From: Linanthus parryae
Lineage: Eukaryota > Streptophyta > Magnoliopsida > Ericales > Polemoniaceae
Direction of reading: 5' to 3'
Assembly (NCBI GenBank): GCA_023055425.1
Contig: JALGPY010000002.1
Span: 140,055,927 to 140,119,926, forward strand
Length of the DNA stretch: 64,000 nt
The notes under the pieces are model-generated. The model worked only from the letters and a program-made list of their open reading frames with translations, had not been told where the DNA came from and made no database searches. The translations under genes were made by a program, and so were the position numbers. Position 1 is the first letter of the stretch, and each line of letters starts with the position of its first letter. This document shows positions 34,416 to 46,660 of the stretch, piece by piece.

Positions 34416-35455
34416 TAGCGTCAAACGCTACACCGTGACTAGGTCTTCATAAAGGCGTGTATCAGACACAACGTGAAGCAAGCTTAGATATCGTAGTGAT
34501 GTAGATAGAATTTTTCCCTCCCACATAACAGGAGCAAATGTCCTAAGCCACTCCAGAGATAGTTTTTATAGAATGTCTGGCCAGACTCAAATAAATCAAT
34601 ATGGAATATTGATGTTATTTGCACGAATAAGGCTATTCCCAGGATCGAGGAACTATGGATTGGATATACGAGTCTGATATATATGTCTCATGTCCAATGC
34701 GGATATTGAGACAAAGGGATGAGACATAATTACAAAAGGTTTGTCGGATGACTATTTCTATTAGTTGGCTAGAATGGATGTCCTCCTAGAGACGGCTCCA
34801 TATTGGTAAATAGCTGCTACCAACTAAGTAGAAACCTATTGGGTAACAAGCCATATGGATTGAACTAGACTTGGAAATTAATTAATATGATTTATTAATT
34901 ATAAGGATCAAATCGCAAAAACTGGCTAACTTAGTAGAACTAATATGCAAGTTGGACTAATCCGATCTTGACTAGGATTATGAGAGGGTCTTTAGGTAGT
35001 TAACAAGGAGTTTTTGGACTATATAACGGATGCTCCTAGATTCGTTCCCACACTAATGCTCATAAAATAACTTGAGTGTGAGAGAAAGTAAGGAGACAGC
35101 AAGACAAAACAAGGAGGCCGAAGCCCCCTTGCCCGTTTGCCCTACCCGTCGGCCAAGAGAGAGAGAGAGAGAGAGGCTGAAGCCTCTTTTGGTCTCCGTT
35201 GCGTGATATCTTCTTCCTCTTCCTCCATTCCTACCTAGCACAAGGAGTTGGGAGATCTAGAACTCAATCCTAGGCGTGGATCAACCGTAGAAGCTTGACA
35301 ATATTCACCTTACAAGTCATCACAGGAGACCTCTAAGGTACATAACACAATTCCCTTACTATCGTTATGAGTTCTCTTCCTGTTATCCCTGGAAGGTCTT
35401 GATCGGATAATTTCTTCTTTATTCCGCTGCGTATCAAAGATATCAAAACCCTACA
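34416..35455 (+). repeat. Cop-B 5' LTR, 3' portion
   Basis: Matches 41377-42412 of the 3' LTR and ends CCCTACA. A GA microsatellite near 35155-35175 is longer than at the matching site in the 3' LTR (near 42124-42133). Confidence 0.87.
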
Positions 35456-35456
35456 G

Positions 35457-35469
35457 TGGTATCAGAGCC
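35457..35469 (+). other. Cop-B primer binding site (initiator tRNA-Met)
   Basis: TGGTATCAGAGCC, one base after the LTR end. Confidence 0.92.
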
Positions 35470-37071
35470 ACATGTGGTAGAGCATAACGTAGTTTATGTG
35501 TTACGATTTAGTTTTTTTCACCCATAATTGTTGATTATTGCGTTAAAATGACAAATTAAGCATATTAGATGCATGTTGAATGTGATTCAACCAAACAAGA
35601 TCTAATTGTAAATAGGATGTATGAATAGGTGAGTTTGAGGAATTTTAGGATCTTAGATCTAGGGGTTTGGGCAGAAATTGGAAACTAGTTCAAATTTGGA
35701 ACCTTTTTGGACTTGGGGAGCAAGGAAGAAGTTGTTTTGGAATCAACTCAAGAGGTTCAGCCCCCCTAGGTAGAACGCCCCTCCTTCCTTGCCTCCCAAG
35801 CCACCTAGGCGGCGGTCGGCCAACCCCACGGGTTGGTCCGGCCGGCCAAGGCTCAGCCCGGGCGGCTCCAAGGGGTTCGACCAAGTGATTGGTTGGGCCT
35901 CTTGGATCGTTTTGACCCTATTAATCATAAAATAAACCAAAAATTGACTAAGAGCGTTATAACTTGATTTTAACTGTTTATGTGTAATTGTATGGTGATT
36001 GGATATTGTCTTAGATGTGGTTCGTTGTGGATGTTTAAATATTGTGGTTTGTTTACTGCTTGCGAGCCGATCAATTTAATGTAATTGTTGATTAGGGTTC
36101 ACGGCCTGGGAGCCGGTATATTTCTCTCAACTTGTGAGCTTTATTTATTTAGTTAAGATGCTAGATAGAATATATAATAGTGAAGATTGAAGAAAAGAAG
36201 CCCAAAGAATTGAAGGAACCACAACGTGGAGCATGGAGCATTCCACAAGGCTATGAAGGATGGAACAAGAGATGGAGGCACATGGAGATGCATTTTTCTA
36301 TTCTAGGGTTCATAGATATTCTCATTGGCTTGGGAATATCTTAGCCTAGGAAGCCATATCCATATCACATTAATTTCTTTTGTGGATGTTTACTTTATTG
36401 TCTTATTATTGTTGTTCGTGTATGGTTGATGCATGCAATTTGATAATAAGATAATTAACAACTCGGATCTTTTATTTGGATTTGTTCCCAAACCTAAAGA
36501 AGTCGATTAGTTGATATGGATCAACAAAACAATTAAGATTGAACGTAACATCCCTCAAAAGAATATATTATGTTTTGTCTTCTCGTTACTTAAACACTCA
36601 TCACAAAATCGATTAATCAAGTTCGTGCATGCCAAAGCAAGGCGACTTGATTCATAATTATGTGGTGCGATGGCACACATAGTGTGCAATTGTTGGAGTA
36701 AGAGGTTGGACGTAACTAGGTAATTTTAATAAGGATTAAAAACCTAGAGGCACTGAATTGGGATTATCTATGGGATAGATAAATAAAGAGTTATTTGCCC
36801 AATTGAACCAAGAGTTGTATGAGATGCAAGTAGAATTGTTCCTACCTAAATAACTAACTTGTGGGTGACTTGTCAAAGCAAGCTCATAAGTAAGTGAAAT
36901 ATGGATCTTGACCCACTAAAAAATATAATGATATTTTCCGCATTAATATATTGAGGGTTATTAATCCAAAGAAAAATAGTGGGAGTTGTATCTAATAATC
37001 TAGCCATTATTAAATATAGTTAATTGTTCACAAATACTAAAACTTGCATATTTCCTTTTTTAGAATTCTAA
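35470..37071 (+). other. Cop-B leader with a GC-rich insert-like segment
   Basis: Noncoding leader of about 1.6 kb. A strongly GC-rich block at about 35755-35885 contrasts with the AT-rich surroundings and contains self-complementary stretches (CCAACC near 35820 with GGTTGG near 35832). Open frames over it on both strands look like composition effects. The rest aligns with the Cop-A and Cop-M leaders. Confidence 0.7.
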
Positions 37072-37968
37072 ATGGCAAACAACTCATCGAGTTCACAACG
37101 TTCCACACGCTCTGTCCTTGAGAAGGACAAGCTTTCTAGAACCAATTTTCCAGACTGATATAGAAACTTTAGAATCTTTCTCAAGCAAGAGAAGAAACTG
37201 TACGCTCTAGAGGAGAAAGTTCCTGAAGGCCCGGAAAACAACACTCCCGCAGCCTTAAAGGCGTATCAAAAGCGTGATGATGACTCTAATGATGCAGCCT
37301 GCCTCATGCTTTGCACCATGTCCTCTGAGCTTCAGAAGCAACATGAGAACATGAATGTAGTCGATATGATCGAGCACTTGAAGTAGCTCTTCCAAGAGAA
37401 GGCGAGGGTTGAGAGGTATGAAGTTTCCAAGGAATTATTCAAATTTCATCTGGCATAAGGAAGCCCTATGGGACCTCATGTACTCCGCATGATCGGATAC
37501 TCGGAGAATCTCGCACGTCTGGGTTTCCCGGTCGGCCAAGAGTTGGCAAAAGATCTCGTGTTGCAATCGTTTCCTGAGAGTTATGGACAGTTCATCATGA
37601 ACTATACCATGAACGAGATCGCGAAACCACTGCCAGATTTACTCAATATGTTAAGAACAGCTGAACAAAGCATCACCAGAGGTAAAGGCAAGGCCATAAT
37701 GATGGTGCAGAAAGGAAAGGGCAAAAGGTTTGCCTCATCCTCCAAGGGAAAAGGCAAGTCAGTTGCCAAGTCCAAGGAACCTGCCCTGAAGTCTGTTGGT
37801 GGCATTGCCAAAGGTGTGACTAAAGGTGAGTGTCACTACTGCAGTCAGCATGGACACTGGAGGAGGAACTGCCCAAAATATCCGGAGGACAAAAGGCTAG
37901 GAATAGCGATTCCACCACCACCAGGTATTTTTGTTATAAATGTCAACTTAACTGTCTCTTCATACTAG
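37072..37968 (+). pseudogene. Cop-B gag pseudogene
   Basis: The ATG at 37072 starts MANNSSSSQRSTRSVLEKDK. In-frame stops replace the Trp of the DWYRN motif (TGA) and two later codons (TAG near 37384, TAA near 37456). From 37468 the frame is open through the UBN2 capsid region (LAKDLVLQSFPESYGQFIMN) and the CCHC knuckle (CHYCSQHGHWRRNC). The whole gag stays in one frame, so decay is by nonsense changes. Confidence 0.87.
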
Positions 37969-40900
37969 GTATTAGATACTGGATGTGGATCTCACATTTG
38001 TCGAAATGTGTAGGACCTAAAGAGAAGTAGAAGATTGGCTAAAGGGGAGATAGACCTGCGCGTTGGAATGGAGCAAGAAATGCTGCATTAGCCGTAGGCG
38101 TGTACGAGTATTCTCTGCCTTCATGATTAGTTTTAGAATTAAATAATTGCTATTTTTTCCCTACTATGAGCAGAAACATTATTTCTATTTCTTGTTTGGA
38201 AAAGGATGGTTTTACTATTTCAAATAAAGAACAATTGTTGTTCCATTTGTTTTGATAATATTCACTACTGTAGTGGGCAATTATTTAATGGATTATATAT
38301 CCTTTATCTAAGCAATCTTGTCTTATAACATTAATACCAAGAGGATTAAAATACATGATTTAAATCCTGCTTATTTATGGCACTGTCCTTTAGGCTATAT
38401 AAACGAGAAACGTGTATCTAGACTCCATAAGGATGGATTTATAGACTCATTTGATTTTGAATCATATGAGAAATGGGAGGCTTGTTTATTGGGGAAAAGT
38501 GACAAAGTCCCCTTTCAATAAGAAAGGTGAGAGGACTAGTGAGCAATTGGCACTGGTACATGCTGATGTATGTTGGTCATTTTCCACGCCTGCTAGGGGT
38601 GGTTATGTCTACTTCATCACATTTGCTGACGATTTCAGTTGATTTATACCTTATGAAGGCCAAATCCGAATCCTTTGAGAAGTTAAAAAGAATTAAAGAA
38701 TTAAGTAGAAAAGCAGCTTGGTAAAAGTATCAAGGCTCTACGATTGGATCGTGGAGGAGAATACTTGAGTCAAGAATTTGACGACTATCTTAGAGAGTGT
38801 GAGATATTGTCCCAACTCACTCCACCTGGAACGCCACAGTGGAATGGCGTGTCCGAGAGGAGGAATCTAACTCTATTGGATATGGTTTGATCTATGATGT
38901 GTCCAACAAATCTTCCATTATCATTTTGGGGCTATGCTCTATTGAGTGCAACTAGCACCATTAATCGCGTTGCATCCAAGTCAGTCATGAAAACACCACA
39001 TGAGATGTGTAGTGGGAATCGTTCCACAGTGTCGTTCATGAAGATTTGGGGCTGCTATGTCTATGTTAAACGTTTACAATCAGACAAGCTGGGGCCTAAT
39101 CCGGACAAATGCAAGTTTGTGGGATACCCTAAGGAAACTAAGGGATGTTATTTCTACAATCTAACTGAGAACAAAGTGTTTGTTGTTCGGTCCGGCGTGT
39201 TTCTAGAAAGAGAGTTTGTCTTTAAAGAAGCAAGTGAGAGGACTGCAGAACTTGAAGAAATTCAAGAACCACAAAGCATTGATCCTACTATGGAACATGA
39301 GAAGGATCAACAATAAGTTAAGGAGAAGCTTGTTCAAGTAACACAAGAACTTAGTAGGTCAAGTAGAGTGCGTAAGGATCCGGAGAGGTATGGACTTCTC
39401 CAGACTGATTCTGGTGACACGTTGCTCATAGATGATGAGCCTACTACCTATGAGGAGGCCATGAAGGGGCCGTACTCTCAGAAGTGGCTTGTGGCCATGA
39501 GATCCGAGATGGAATCCATGTATACCAACAAAGTATGGACTTTGGTGGAACCACCCGAAGGGGCGCAACCCATAGAGTGAAAGTGGGTCTTCAAGAAGAA
39601 GAACGACATGGATGGTAATGTGATAACCTATAAGGGTTGATTGGTTGCTAAAGGATTCAGACAGATTCATGGTATAGACTATGATGAAACCTCCTCACCA
39701 GTCGCAATGACCAAATCCATCCGAATCCTACTTGCTATTGCAGCATACTATGACTATGAGATTTGGCAGATGGATGTCAAAACAACATTCCTGTATGGGA
39801 ATATCCTCGAGGATGTGTGCATGACACAACCTGATGGTTTTGAAGATTCAAAGCAAGCCAAGAAAGTCTGTAAACTGCAACAATCCATTTATGGATTGAA
39901 GCAAGCTTCTAGGAGTTAGAATCGACGTTTTGATGAAGTGGTCAAAGAGATTGGCTTCATCAGAAACGAAGATGAATCTTGTGTACACAAGAAGGTTCGT
40001 GAGAGTCTGTTGCTTTTCTAGTCTTGTATGTGGATGACATACTACTCATTGGAAACGACATTCACATGCTGCAATATGTTAAAGATTGGCTAGGAAAGTG
40101 TTTCTCAATGAAAGACTTAGGTGAAGCAGCTTATATACTTGATATAAAGATTTATAGAGATAGATCTAATAATCTGCTTGGCCTAAGTCAAAGTACAGAT
40201 ATAGACAAGGTGTTAAAACGGTTAAGCATGCAAGATTCCAAGAAGGGATTTTTGCCCATGTCGCATGGAATCACTCTTTCAAAGAGTGGTTGTCCTTCCA
40301 ATGAGATTGAGAAGGAACACATGAGTAGGGTTCCCTATGCCTCGACCATAGGATCCATCATGTACGCCATGTTATTTACTAGACCATATATGTCATATGC
40401 ATTGAGAGTCACAGGATTGCAGTCAAGAACATTCTAGAGTACTTGAGAAGGACTAAGAATTTCTTCTTGATATTTTGTGGAGAGAAGGAGTTGCGTGTAA
40501 GGGGTCACATGGATGCAAGCTTACAAACTGAAAAAAATGATTTCAGATGAAAATCGGGATATGTGTTTTGCCTGAATGGAGTAGCGGTGAGCTGGAAGAA
40601 TTCCAAGCAAGAGACAGTGGCTGATTATACAACAAAGGTTGAGTACATTGCTGCGATGACGCAACAAAGGAAGTTGTTTGGATTAAGAAATTCATTTCTG
40701 AGCTTGGTGTGGTTCTTAGTATTGCGGATCCATAGAGTTGTATTGTGACAACACTGGGGCGATTGCGCAATCCAAGGAACCCATGTCGCACCTGAAATCC
40801 AAGCACGTACTCAGGAAGTTCCATCTTATTCGAGATATTATCGTTAGAGGAGACGTTCGGATATGCAAGATTACTATAGATGAGAATCTGTCAGATCCGC

Positions 40901-40980
40901 TTACAAAACCGCCTGTTCAGCGCAAGCATGACGGGCACACTAGGAGCCTTGACATACGATATGTACCAGATTGGCTCTAG
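37969..40980 (+). pseudogene. Cop-B protease, integrase, RT and RNase H remnants
   Basis: The protease motif VLDTGCGSHICRNV follows a stop at the gag end. Integrase pieces lie at 38318-39316 (CKFVGYPKETKGCYFYN near the end). RT begins near 39430 (WLVAMRSEMESMYTNKVWTL) and continues with MDVKTTFLYGNILEDVCMTQ, IYGLKQASRS and YVDD (40027-40038). RNase H is fragmented (40563-40748). The C-terminus (SDPLTKPPVQRKHDGHTRSL) ends with TAG at 40978-40980. There are many stops and frameshifts. Confidence 0.85.
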
Positions 40981-40981
40981 T

Positions 40982-40994
40982 GTAAGTGGGAGAC
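40982..40994 (+). other. Cop-B polypurine tract
   Basis: GTAAGTGGGAGAC directly before the 3' LTR. Confidence 0.82.
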
Positions 40995-42412
40995 TGTTGG
41001 AATAGATGCCCTAGAGGAAATCTAGTTTAGTATGAACAATAATTGGCTAGACTATTCATTTTATTATTTATTGTGATATTTAATAGAATGATGTCCCTAA
41101 ATTTACAAATGTGTTGTTTATATTAAATATCCCTAGTCAATTATACTGATTAATAGGACAATCATTTATAGAATAGTATGGGGTTGGATTGATAAGGAGA
41201 TATCATGATCCAACACATGGGTATGCATTAGGAGTAATGGCATACTAGATTGACCCATATCCGAGAAGGCTAAATATGAGTTATGAAAAGTCACAAGCAC
41301 TTCTCGTGGTGACAACGGTATAGTCATCCTTAGACTTGAAGTCACTAGAGCATCTAGTTGTGGAGCATTGTGGTTTTTATAGCGTCAAACGCTACACCGT
41401 GACTGGGTAGTCATAAGGCTCGTATTGGACACAACGTAAAGCAAGTTTAGATATCGTAGTTATGTAGATAGAATTTTTCCTTCCCACATAACGGGAGCAA
41501 ATATCCTAGGCCACTCGAGGGATAGTGCTGATAGAATGTCGCGCCAGACTCAAATAAATCAATATGTGATATTAATGTCATTTGCACGAATACGGATTTT
41601 TCCAGGATCGGGCCGGGAACTATGGATTGGATATACGAGTGTGACATATATGTCTCGTGTCCAATCCAGATATTGAGACAAAGGGATGAGACAATACTTG
41701 CACAAGGTTTATCGGATGACTATTTCTATTAGTTGACAAGAATGGATGTTTTGCTAGAGACCGCTCCATATTGGTAAATGGTTACTACCAACTAAGTAGA
41801 AACCTATGGGGTCACACGCTATATGGATTGAACAAGACTTGGAAATTAATTAATATGATTAATTAATTAGAAAGATCAAATCGAAACAACTTGCTAACTT
41901 AGTAGGATTAATATGCAAGTTGGACTAATCCGAACTTGAGTAGGATTAGGAGAGGGCCTTGAGGTAGTTAACAAGGAGTTGTTGGACTATATAAAGGATG
42001 CTCCAAGCTTCCTTCCCACACTAAGGCTCATAACATAACTTGAGTGGGAGAGAAAGCAAGGAGAGAGCATGAAAAAACAAGGAGGCCGAATCCCCCTTGC
42101 CCGTCCGCCCTACCCGTCGGCCAAGAGAAAGAGGCCGAAGCCTTTTTTGGTCTCCGTTGCATGATTCTTCTTCCTCTTCCTCCGTTCCTAGCTAGCACAA
42201 GGAGTTGGGAGATCTATAACTCAATCCTAGGCGTGGATCAACCGTAGAGGCGTGATAATATTCACGTTACAAGTCATCACAGGAGACCTCTAAGGTACAT
42301 AACACAATTCCCTTACTATCGTTATGAATTCTCTTCTTGTGATCCTTGGAAGGTCTTGATCGGATAATTTCTATTTTATTCCGCTGCGTATCCAAGAGAT
42401 CAAATCCCTACA
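40995..42412 (+). repeat. Cop-B 3' LTR (1418 bp)
   Basis: TGTTGGAATAGATGCCC to CCCTACA. TATA box CTATATAAAGG at 41997-42007. Confidence 0.9.
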
Positions 42413-44010
42413 TTTAGTACTTCTTAAGTCTATTTAAGGGATGTAGGTCGTGACTAATTTTGTGTACAAGGTGTGGTCGTAATTGAGTTTCTCTCTCAAG
42501 AAAACTGAAGTTTTCGGGTTCGTGGAGGTAACTAACGATCATGTTAGTGAACCATGTTAATTCTTGCATTGATCTTGATTTTCTGTGTTCTATTCGTTCT
42601 TGCTTGATCCCTCTGTTGTTAAACCGACGCCATTAAGAAAAAGAACAAAAAAGAAAAAGAAAATAAATGTCACACTTTTTAGTAGTAATACACTTACACT
42701 TTAATTCCATCGGCATCTTTTTCAGATTCTAACTAAGAAAAGTTTCATATAAGACAAATATAATTTTTGTAAAAAGTTTAAAGTAAAATATATGCCGTTA
42801 GACTTCCTACAAATCCTAAGTACCAATATGTGGGACGGGGAGAATAGTTTAGAACAGAGAGTGAGAAACTCGTTTAAAGTAAAGTAGCACTACCACAGTT
42901 TCGAAGCAAACCCTTGAAGAAACGGATAGAAAATTGCAGCTCACTGTAAAATCATGATCCTTGAAAAGTATTATTTGCTTTTACATTCCTTGCAGGTTAG
43001 TCCATACTATTTTGTTACAAACCATAGCGTCCATGAAGCTTCATGTGATGTCATCATGTAAAAATGAACTCGACAAAAAAAGTAAATTGCATCACATTTG
43101 AAAGCACACCAACGAAGACTATTCCCCATGTTTAGCTTGATCAGTAAGAAAGCTTTAGCATACATAAGACGGAGAATGATTCATGAATCTCACAAAGACA
43201 AAGCAAAATTACAATCTTCTAGCTTTAACACTTCCTACTACAAAATAGGTACTACGATGAGCAAGGGCGAGAAATCTAGCGGTTACTCATCCATTTTCCG
43301 GATTTTAACCTCATGCTTCTCTGTCTCTGATAAGCGCCATAGCGCAACCTCCAAGCCTAGAGTGACTTCGAGACCAGAGGCAACCTTGATGGCAGCCGCT
43401 AAGCATTTCTCTGGCGCCCATAAAGTAAGGTTCAACTAAAGGGTCCATTTGGGATGACCGATGCACAAGTGAAATGAGTTTTGACACTCATGGAGCGAAC
43501 ACTAAGAGCTATGGTTCGTCGTTTAAGGCAAAGCTTGATCGTGCTGATTGAGTCACTGGAATGTGGATATTCTCTCTCTATATCCAATATTTTGTTGTTT
43601 TACATCCACGAGCAAACTGAAAATATTGTGCTGTAGTAAAACTGGAATCATGAATTGGCTGTATTCTGGAGATCGCTGCTACGGTTGAAAAATAAAATTA
43701 TTTAATAACTTTTTGTTACAGATTTATTCCACGTTGGTTGTGACTGTTTGTCTGTCATTAAGGTTCTGTTTGGTTAGCTGTGAAATATTTTCTCAATTTT
43801 CAATGTTTTGGTTTACAATTTGTTTCGTAAAATAATTTACAAAGTTACGTAATTTCTTTCAAACGATATAAATAAATTACAAGTTTGAAATGTGTACGTC
43901 ATTCACCACACCCCACCTCCTCCACCGCCGTATCCGCCCACCACATTGCAACCAAAAGCTACAACCAGCACCCACCGCCACCACAACAGTGCCATCTCTT
44001 CCACCTCCTG
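42413..44010. other. Unassigned sequence between Cop-B and Cop-D
   Basis: The longest stretch without a clear transposon assignment. It includes the small reading frame at 43257-43439, an AT-rich segment (43690-43890) and a CCACC-rich segment (43910-44010). Nothing else was recognised. Confidence 0.6.
43257..43439 (+). CDS. Hypothetical small protein, possible host gene
   Basis: A 60-residue frame starting MSKGEKSSGYSSIFRILTSC and ending in a Met/Ala/His-rich tail (LMAAAKHFSGAHKVRFN). It is basic and Ser-rich, with no membrane segment and no known domain that I can name. The same frame is open upstream to an earlier ATG (43098), giving up to 113 residues. The shorter start is preferred because composition changes there and the peptide then resembles small basic plant proteins. 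It does not resemble any transposon protein in the window. No introns or promoter were identified. It could be a chance frame. Confidence 0.3.
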   Translation: MSKGEKSSGYSSIFRILTSCFSVSDKRHSATSKPRVTSRPEATLMAAAKHFSGAHKVRFN

Positions 44011-44243
44011 TGTTGAAAAACAAGGGCTAGTTTTTAATTCTCTACTAGTTTAGGTATCATATTGTAATAAGCACATCTATCTGTTACAGCTGTATCATCA
44101 GGTTGTTAGGAGGTAAGTCGTATAATGTGTTTAGGGTGAAGTTGCAGAAGTTAATGTGAAAATGCCTTTCCCAATTCCTCTGAGTTTCTTCTGAGTTTTG
44201 TTTCAATCTTCATCTTCTTCAGCTTAATTGTTGTTTCTCTTCA
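44011..44243 (+). repeat. Cop-D 5' LTR (233 bp)
   Basis: TGTTGAAAAACAAGG to TTTCTCTTCA. Aligned with 62694-62926. Confidence 0.85.
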
Positions 44244-44256
44244 TGGTATCAGAGCC
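44244..44256 (+). other. Cop-D primer binding site (initiator tRNA-Met)
   Basis: TGGTATCAGAGCC immediately after the LTR. Confidence 0.9.
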
Positions 44257-44319
44257 TTTGTGGCTAATCGCCAGCGTTTCTGGTGTTCTTCTTTTTCGAT
44301 TGGTTCATACTGATCTCAG

Positions 44320-44660
44320 ATGGCGTCTTCATCGTCTTCCCATTTGATTCTGCCTGGCTTCAATTTCTGGTTTCTAATCTTCGGTCATTGATTCAGATCA
44401 AGCTTGATTCCACAAACTACAATATCTTTAGAAACTGTTCTGTTTGCGAATGATCTTCTTCAGTTTATTCTTGGTCTCGAACTGTCACCACCGAAGTTTG
44501 TTGCTTCGTCTTCAGGCGAGTCTGTTCCTAAATCAGAGTTTCTCCGATGACGTACAATTGAACACCATCTCAAAAGCTGCCTCATCGCTGCGATTTCTCG
44601 GTCGATACTTCCTCTAACTTGGCTGAATTGGCCTTTGAATTCTGCACTTGGCAAAGTGAT
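44320..44660 (+). pseudogene. Cop-D gag fragment
   Basis: The ATG at 44320 gives MASSSSSHLILPGFNFWFLI, followed by stops. Pieces in other frames read LDSTNYNIFRNC, like the N-terminal region of copia gag. It ends where SIRE-E sequence begins near 44660. Confidence 0.5.
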
Positions 44661-44682
44661 TAGTAAGAGCTTCTCCAAGAAC

Positions 44683-46208
44683 CTATTTTGAATCAATGGT
44701 GGTTTCTCTACCCTCCAAATAAGGTACTTTCTGCAGATCCAAACCTTTGATGATAATGTCAAGTTTGTTGATCAGCAAACCTTTGAACTTGGTGAATTCA
44801 GTGGACAAATCAAATAAACCCTGTCTTAAATCCTCAACTCCATATTCCAAAACCTTAACCCTTTCTTGAATTTGAGAGAAGTCCAGATTACCACACACTT
44901 CGGGGGTTGAAGCAACCCTAGGTTTGATAAACTCTTTCTCTTTCAGCTCCTTTGCATTCAGCTCGGAGTAAAACTTCCACTATCCTTTAGCAGTGAAAAC
45001 TATCCCAATCTTTTGAAGTGATGCCTCATATACTACTCCAAAACCAGTAGTAATCTTCTCCTCATCCTCCAAAGAAACTCCAAAGTGTTGAAAAACAATG
45101 GTAACACATTGGCATAAGGAAGAGAATGGTTCCTAGTCCTAGTGCCACAGTAAACCATATGTTACACAAAAACAGTTGGAAGGTCTACCTCGGAGCCTTG
45201 ACAATTCAGGTACATCAAAATCAACACTTTGTTTGTCACCAGTTCTTTGGAATACTCTCTGGGAACTACACATCTCATAATGATTGGGAACATAATTTTG
45301 GCTTCACAGGTAAACACAAAGTGTGTTAACTATTTAGGTTCAGAAGTGGTTCCCTCCAAGAAAAACATAGCTTTGGCTTTCACCAAAATTTCTTTCATAT
45401 CAGGGTGATTACTGACCTTATACTTCCTAGGTACTCCCAAAACTTTGGAAAACACCTTGTGATCCAACCTAATGTCAACACCAGCCACTTTGGAAGTAAG
45501 AATATTCCTATCGCTATCATCTAGTTCTTGAACAAAATTCAGATAAAACAACCTGGTTAACATAGGGTAAGCCTCAGAAGGTGGATTTAAAAAACTCCCA
45601 ACAGATGAGTTCCTCAAATTCTTAATGTAGTATAGGTCCATTATATCCAACAACTCAGTACTAATTAGACTACAAAAAGAGACTCTGGATGATGCATACC
45701 CATCCATCCACACAGCTTTAACCTCAAATTTAACAAACGAAGAGTCTGGTGAACAAATTCTTACCAAAATTGGTGGTCTTCTTGATCTTCACACCACTGT
45801 GTTTTACCCTCTTCTTTTCTCGAGTTGCTTCACCCTTCTTCTCTGGAGTTGCTTCTCCTTTCTTTTCATCAGCTTTCTTCTCTTTTGAAGATGGCACACT
45901 CTTTTTTCTTTTTTCTCAGCAATCACTTCCTTTTTCTTCTAACTTTATTCTTCCTCTTGAACCTTACTCTCCTAATCTTTGTCCTTCACCACTTCTTCAG
46001 TAGAAGACTCAGATTCAGACTCAACCACTGGTTCTTCCTGAACTTCCTTTCCCTTATTGACCTTCTTTGAGGGAGGTGACGTCTCATGGACATTGGATGT
46101 GTCTTCTGAATCTGATCCATGGATGGTGATCTTCCTGTTAGCCTTCCTCTTCACCCTCTTGTTGGAAGTCTGACCTTGCTGCTTGATTCTTTCAGACTTT
46201 CGCTCCAT
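44683..46208 (-). pseudogene. SIRE-E env-like ORF
   Basis: The third ORF of SIRE-type copia elements, of unknown function. It starts at 46208 (MERKSERIKQQGQTSNKRVK) with a basic, then acidic Ser/Glu-rich N-terminal region. The middle (45767-45330) has EVKAVWMDGYASSRVSFCSL and DIRLDHKVFSKVLGVP. A further stretch (FPIIMRCVVPRE) is readable in another frame. The C-terminal part (44898-44683) is a probable coiled coil (VKVLEYGVEDLRQGLFDLST). Frames are broken near 45970-45770 and 45330-44900. No signal peptide or membrane anchor is evident. The env label follows lineage convention only. Confidence 0.65.
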
Positions 46209-46660
46209 TTTGGTTAGGGTTTGAGAGAGTTTGAGAGAAAATGGATGGAGAGAGAGATAGACGAAGAGATATAAGTAGAGAATGAGAGAAATAAGTCCTG
46301 AAGTTGGCTTAAGTAGGTAGAAGAGACTAATTTAAAAAGTATATTGCATGCAAAAAGATTGCAGAAGATTTCCAAAGATATTTTGAGATATTTTACCCAA
46401 ATCTCTGAACATTTGAATTTCTGTATCTAAAAAGATATTATATAATAGTCTACAATCCAATTTATTAAAGAATATAAATCCACTTAATCAAAGCAATGTA
46501 ACAGTGATTCAAAGCTTTGAGAAGTTTCAGACCAAGACAGAAACTTCAAAGCTTTGAGCCATACTTTCAAGGCTTAAGAAAGTATGATATCAAGTCTTTG
46601 AGATCCACACATAAAATAAACATAGAAACTAATACTCCCCCTAAAATAATGCATCCTTGT
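46209..46660 (-). other. SIRE-E spacer between pol and the env-like ORF
   Basis: Noncoding, AT-rich. Contains two perfect copies of the 12-bp palindrome TCAAAGCTTTGA (46509-46520, 46546-46557). On the minus strand it also has a polypurine motif (TTTTAGGGGGAGTATTAG, near 46631-46648) just downstream of the pol stop. Confidence 0.65.

Larger units (their letters stand above)
34416..42412 (+). mobile_element. Cop-B: Ty1/copia element, outermost of the left block
   Basis: The 5' LTR is present only from an internal position (34416). Its first 385 bp or so should lie left of Ath-2, outside the window. It retains the primer site (35457), a long leader, degenerate gag-pol, a polypurine tract and a full 3' LTR. 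It is the same family as Cop-A and Cop-M. Confidence 0.88.

Noticed and set aside
34416..35455. Cop-B 5' LTR simply truncated by deletion
   Set aside because: The junction coincides exactly with a TG/CA-type Athila LTR end, so insertion of Ath-2 into the LTR is the simpler explanation. Deletion is kept as an alternative.
35667..35940. Pro/Gly/Arg-rich frames on both strands in the Cop-B leader
   Set aside because: Open on both strands because of high GC content. Lies in a retrotransposon leader.
44460..44762. 100-codon minus-strand frame across the Cop-D/SIRE-E junction
   Set aside because: Spans two unrelated elements and runs antisense to Cop-D gag. No domain seen.
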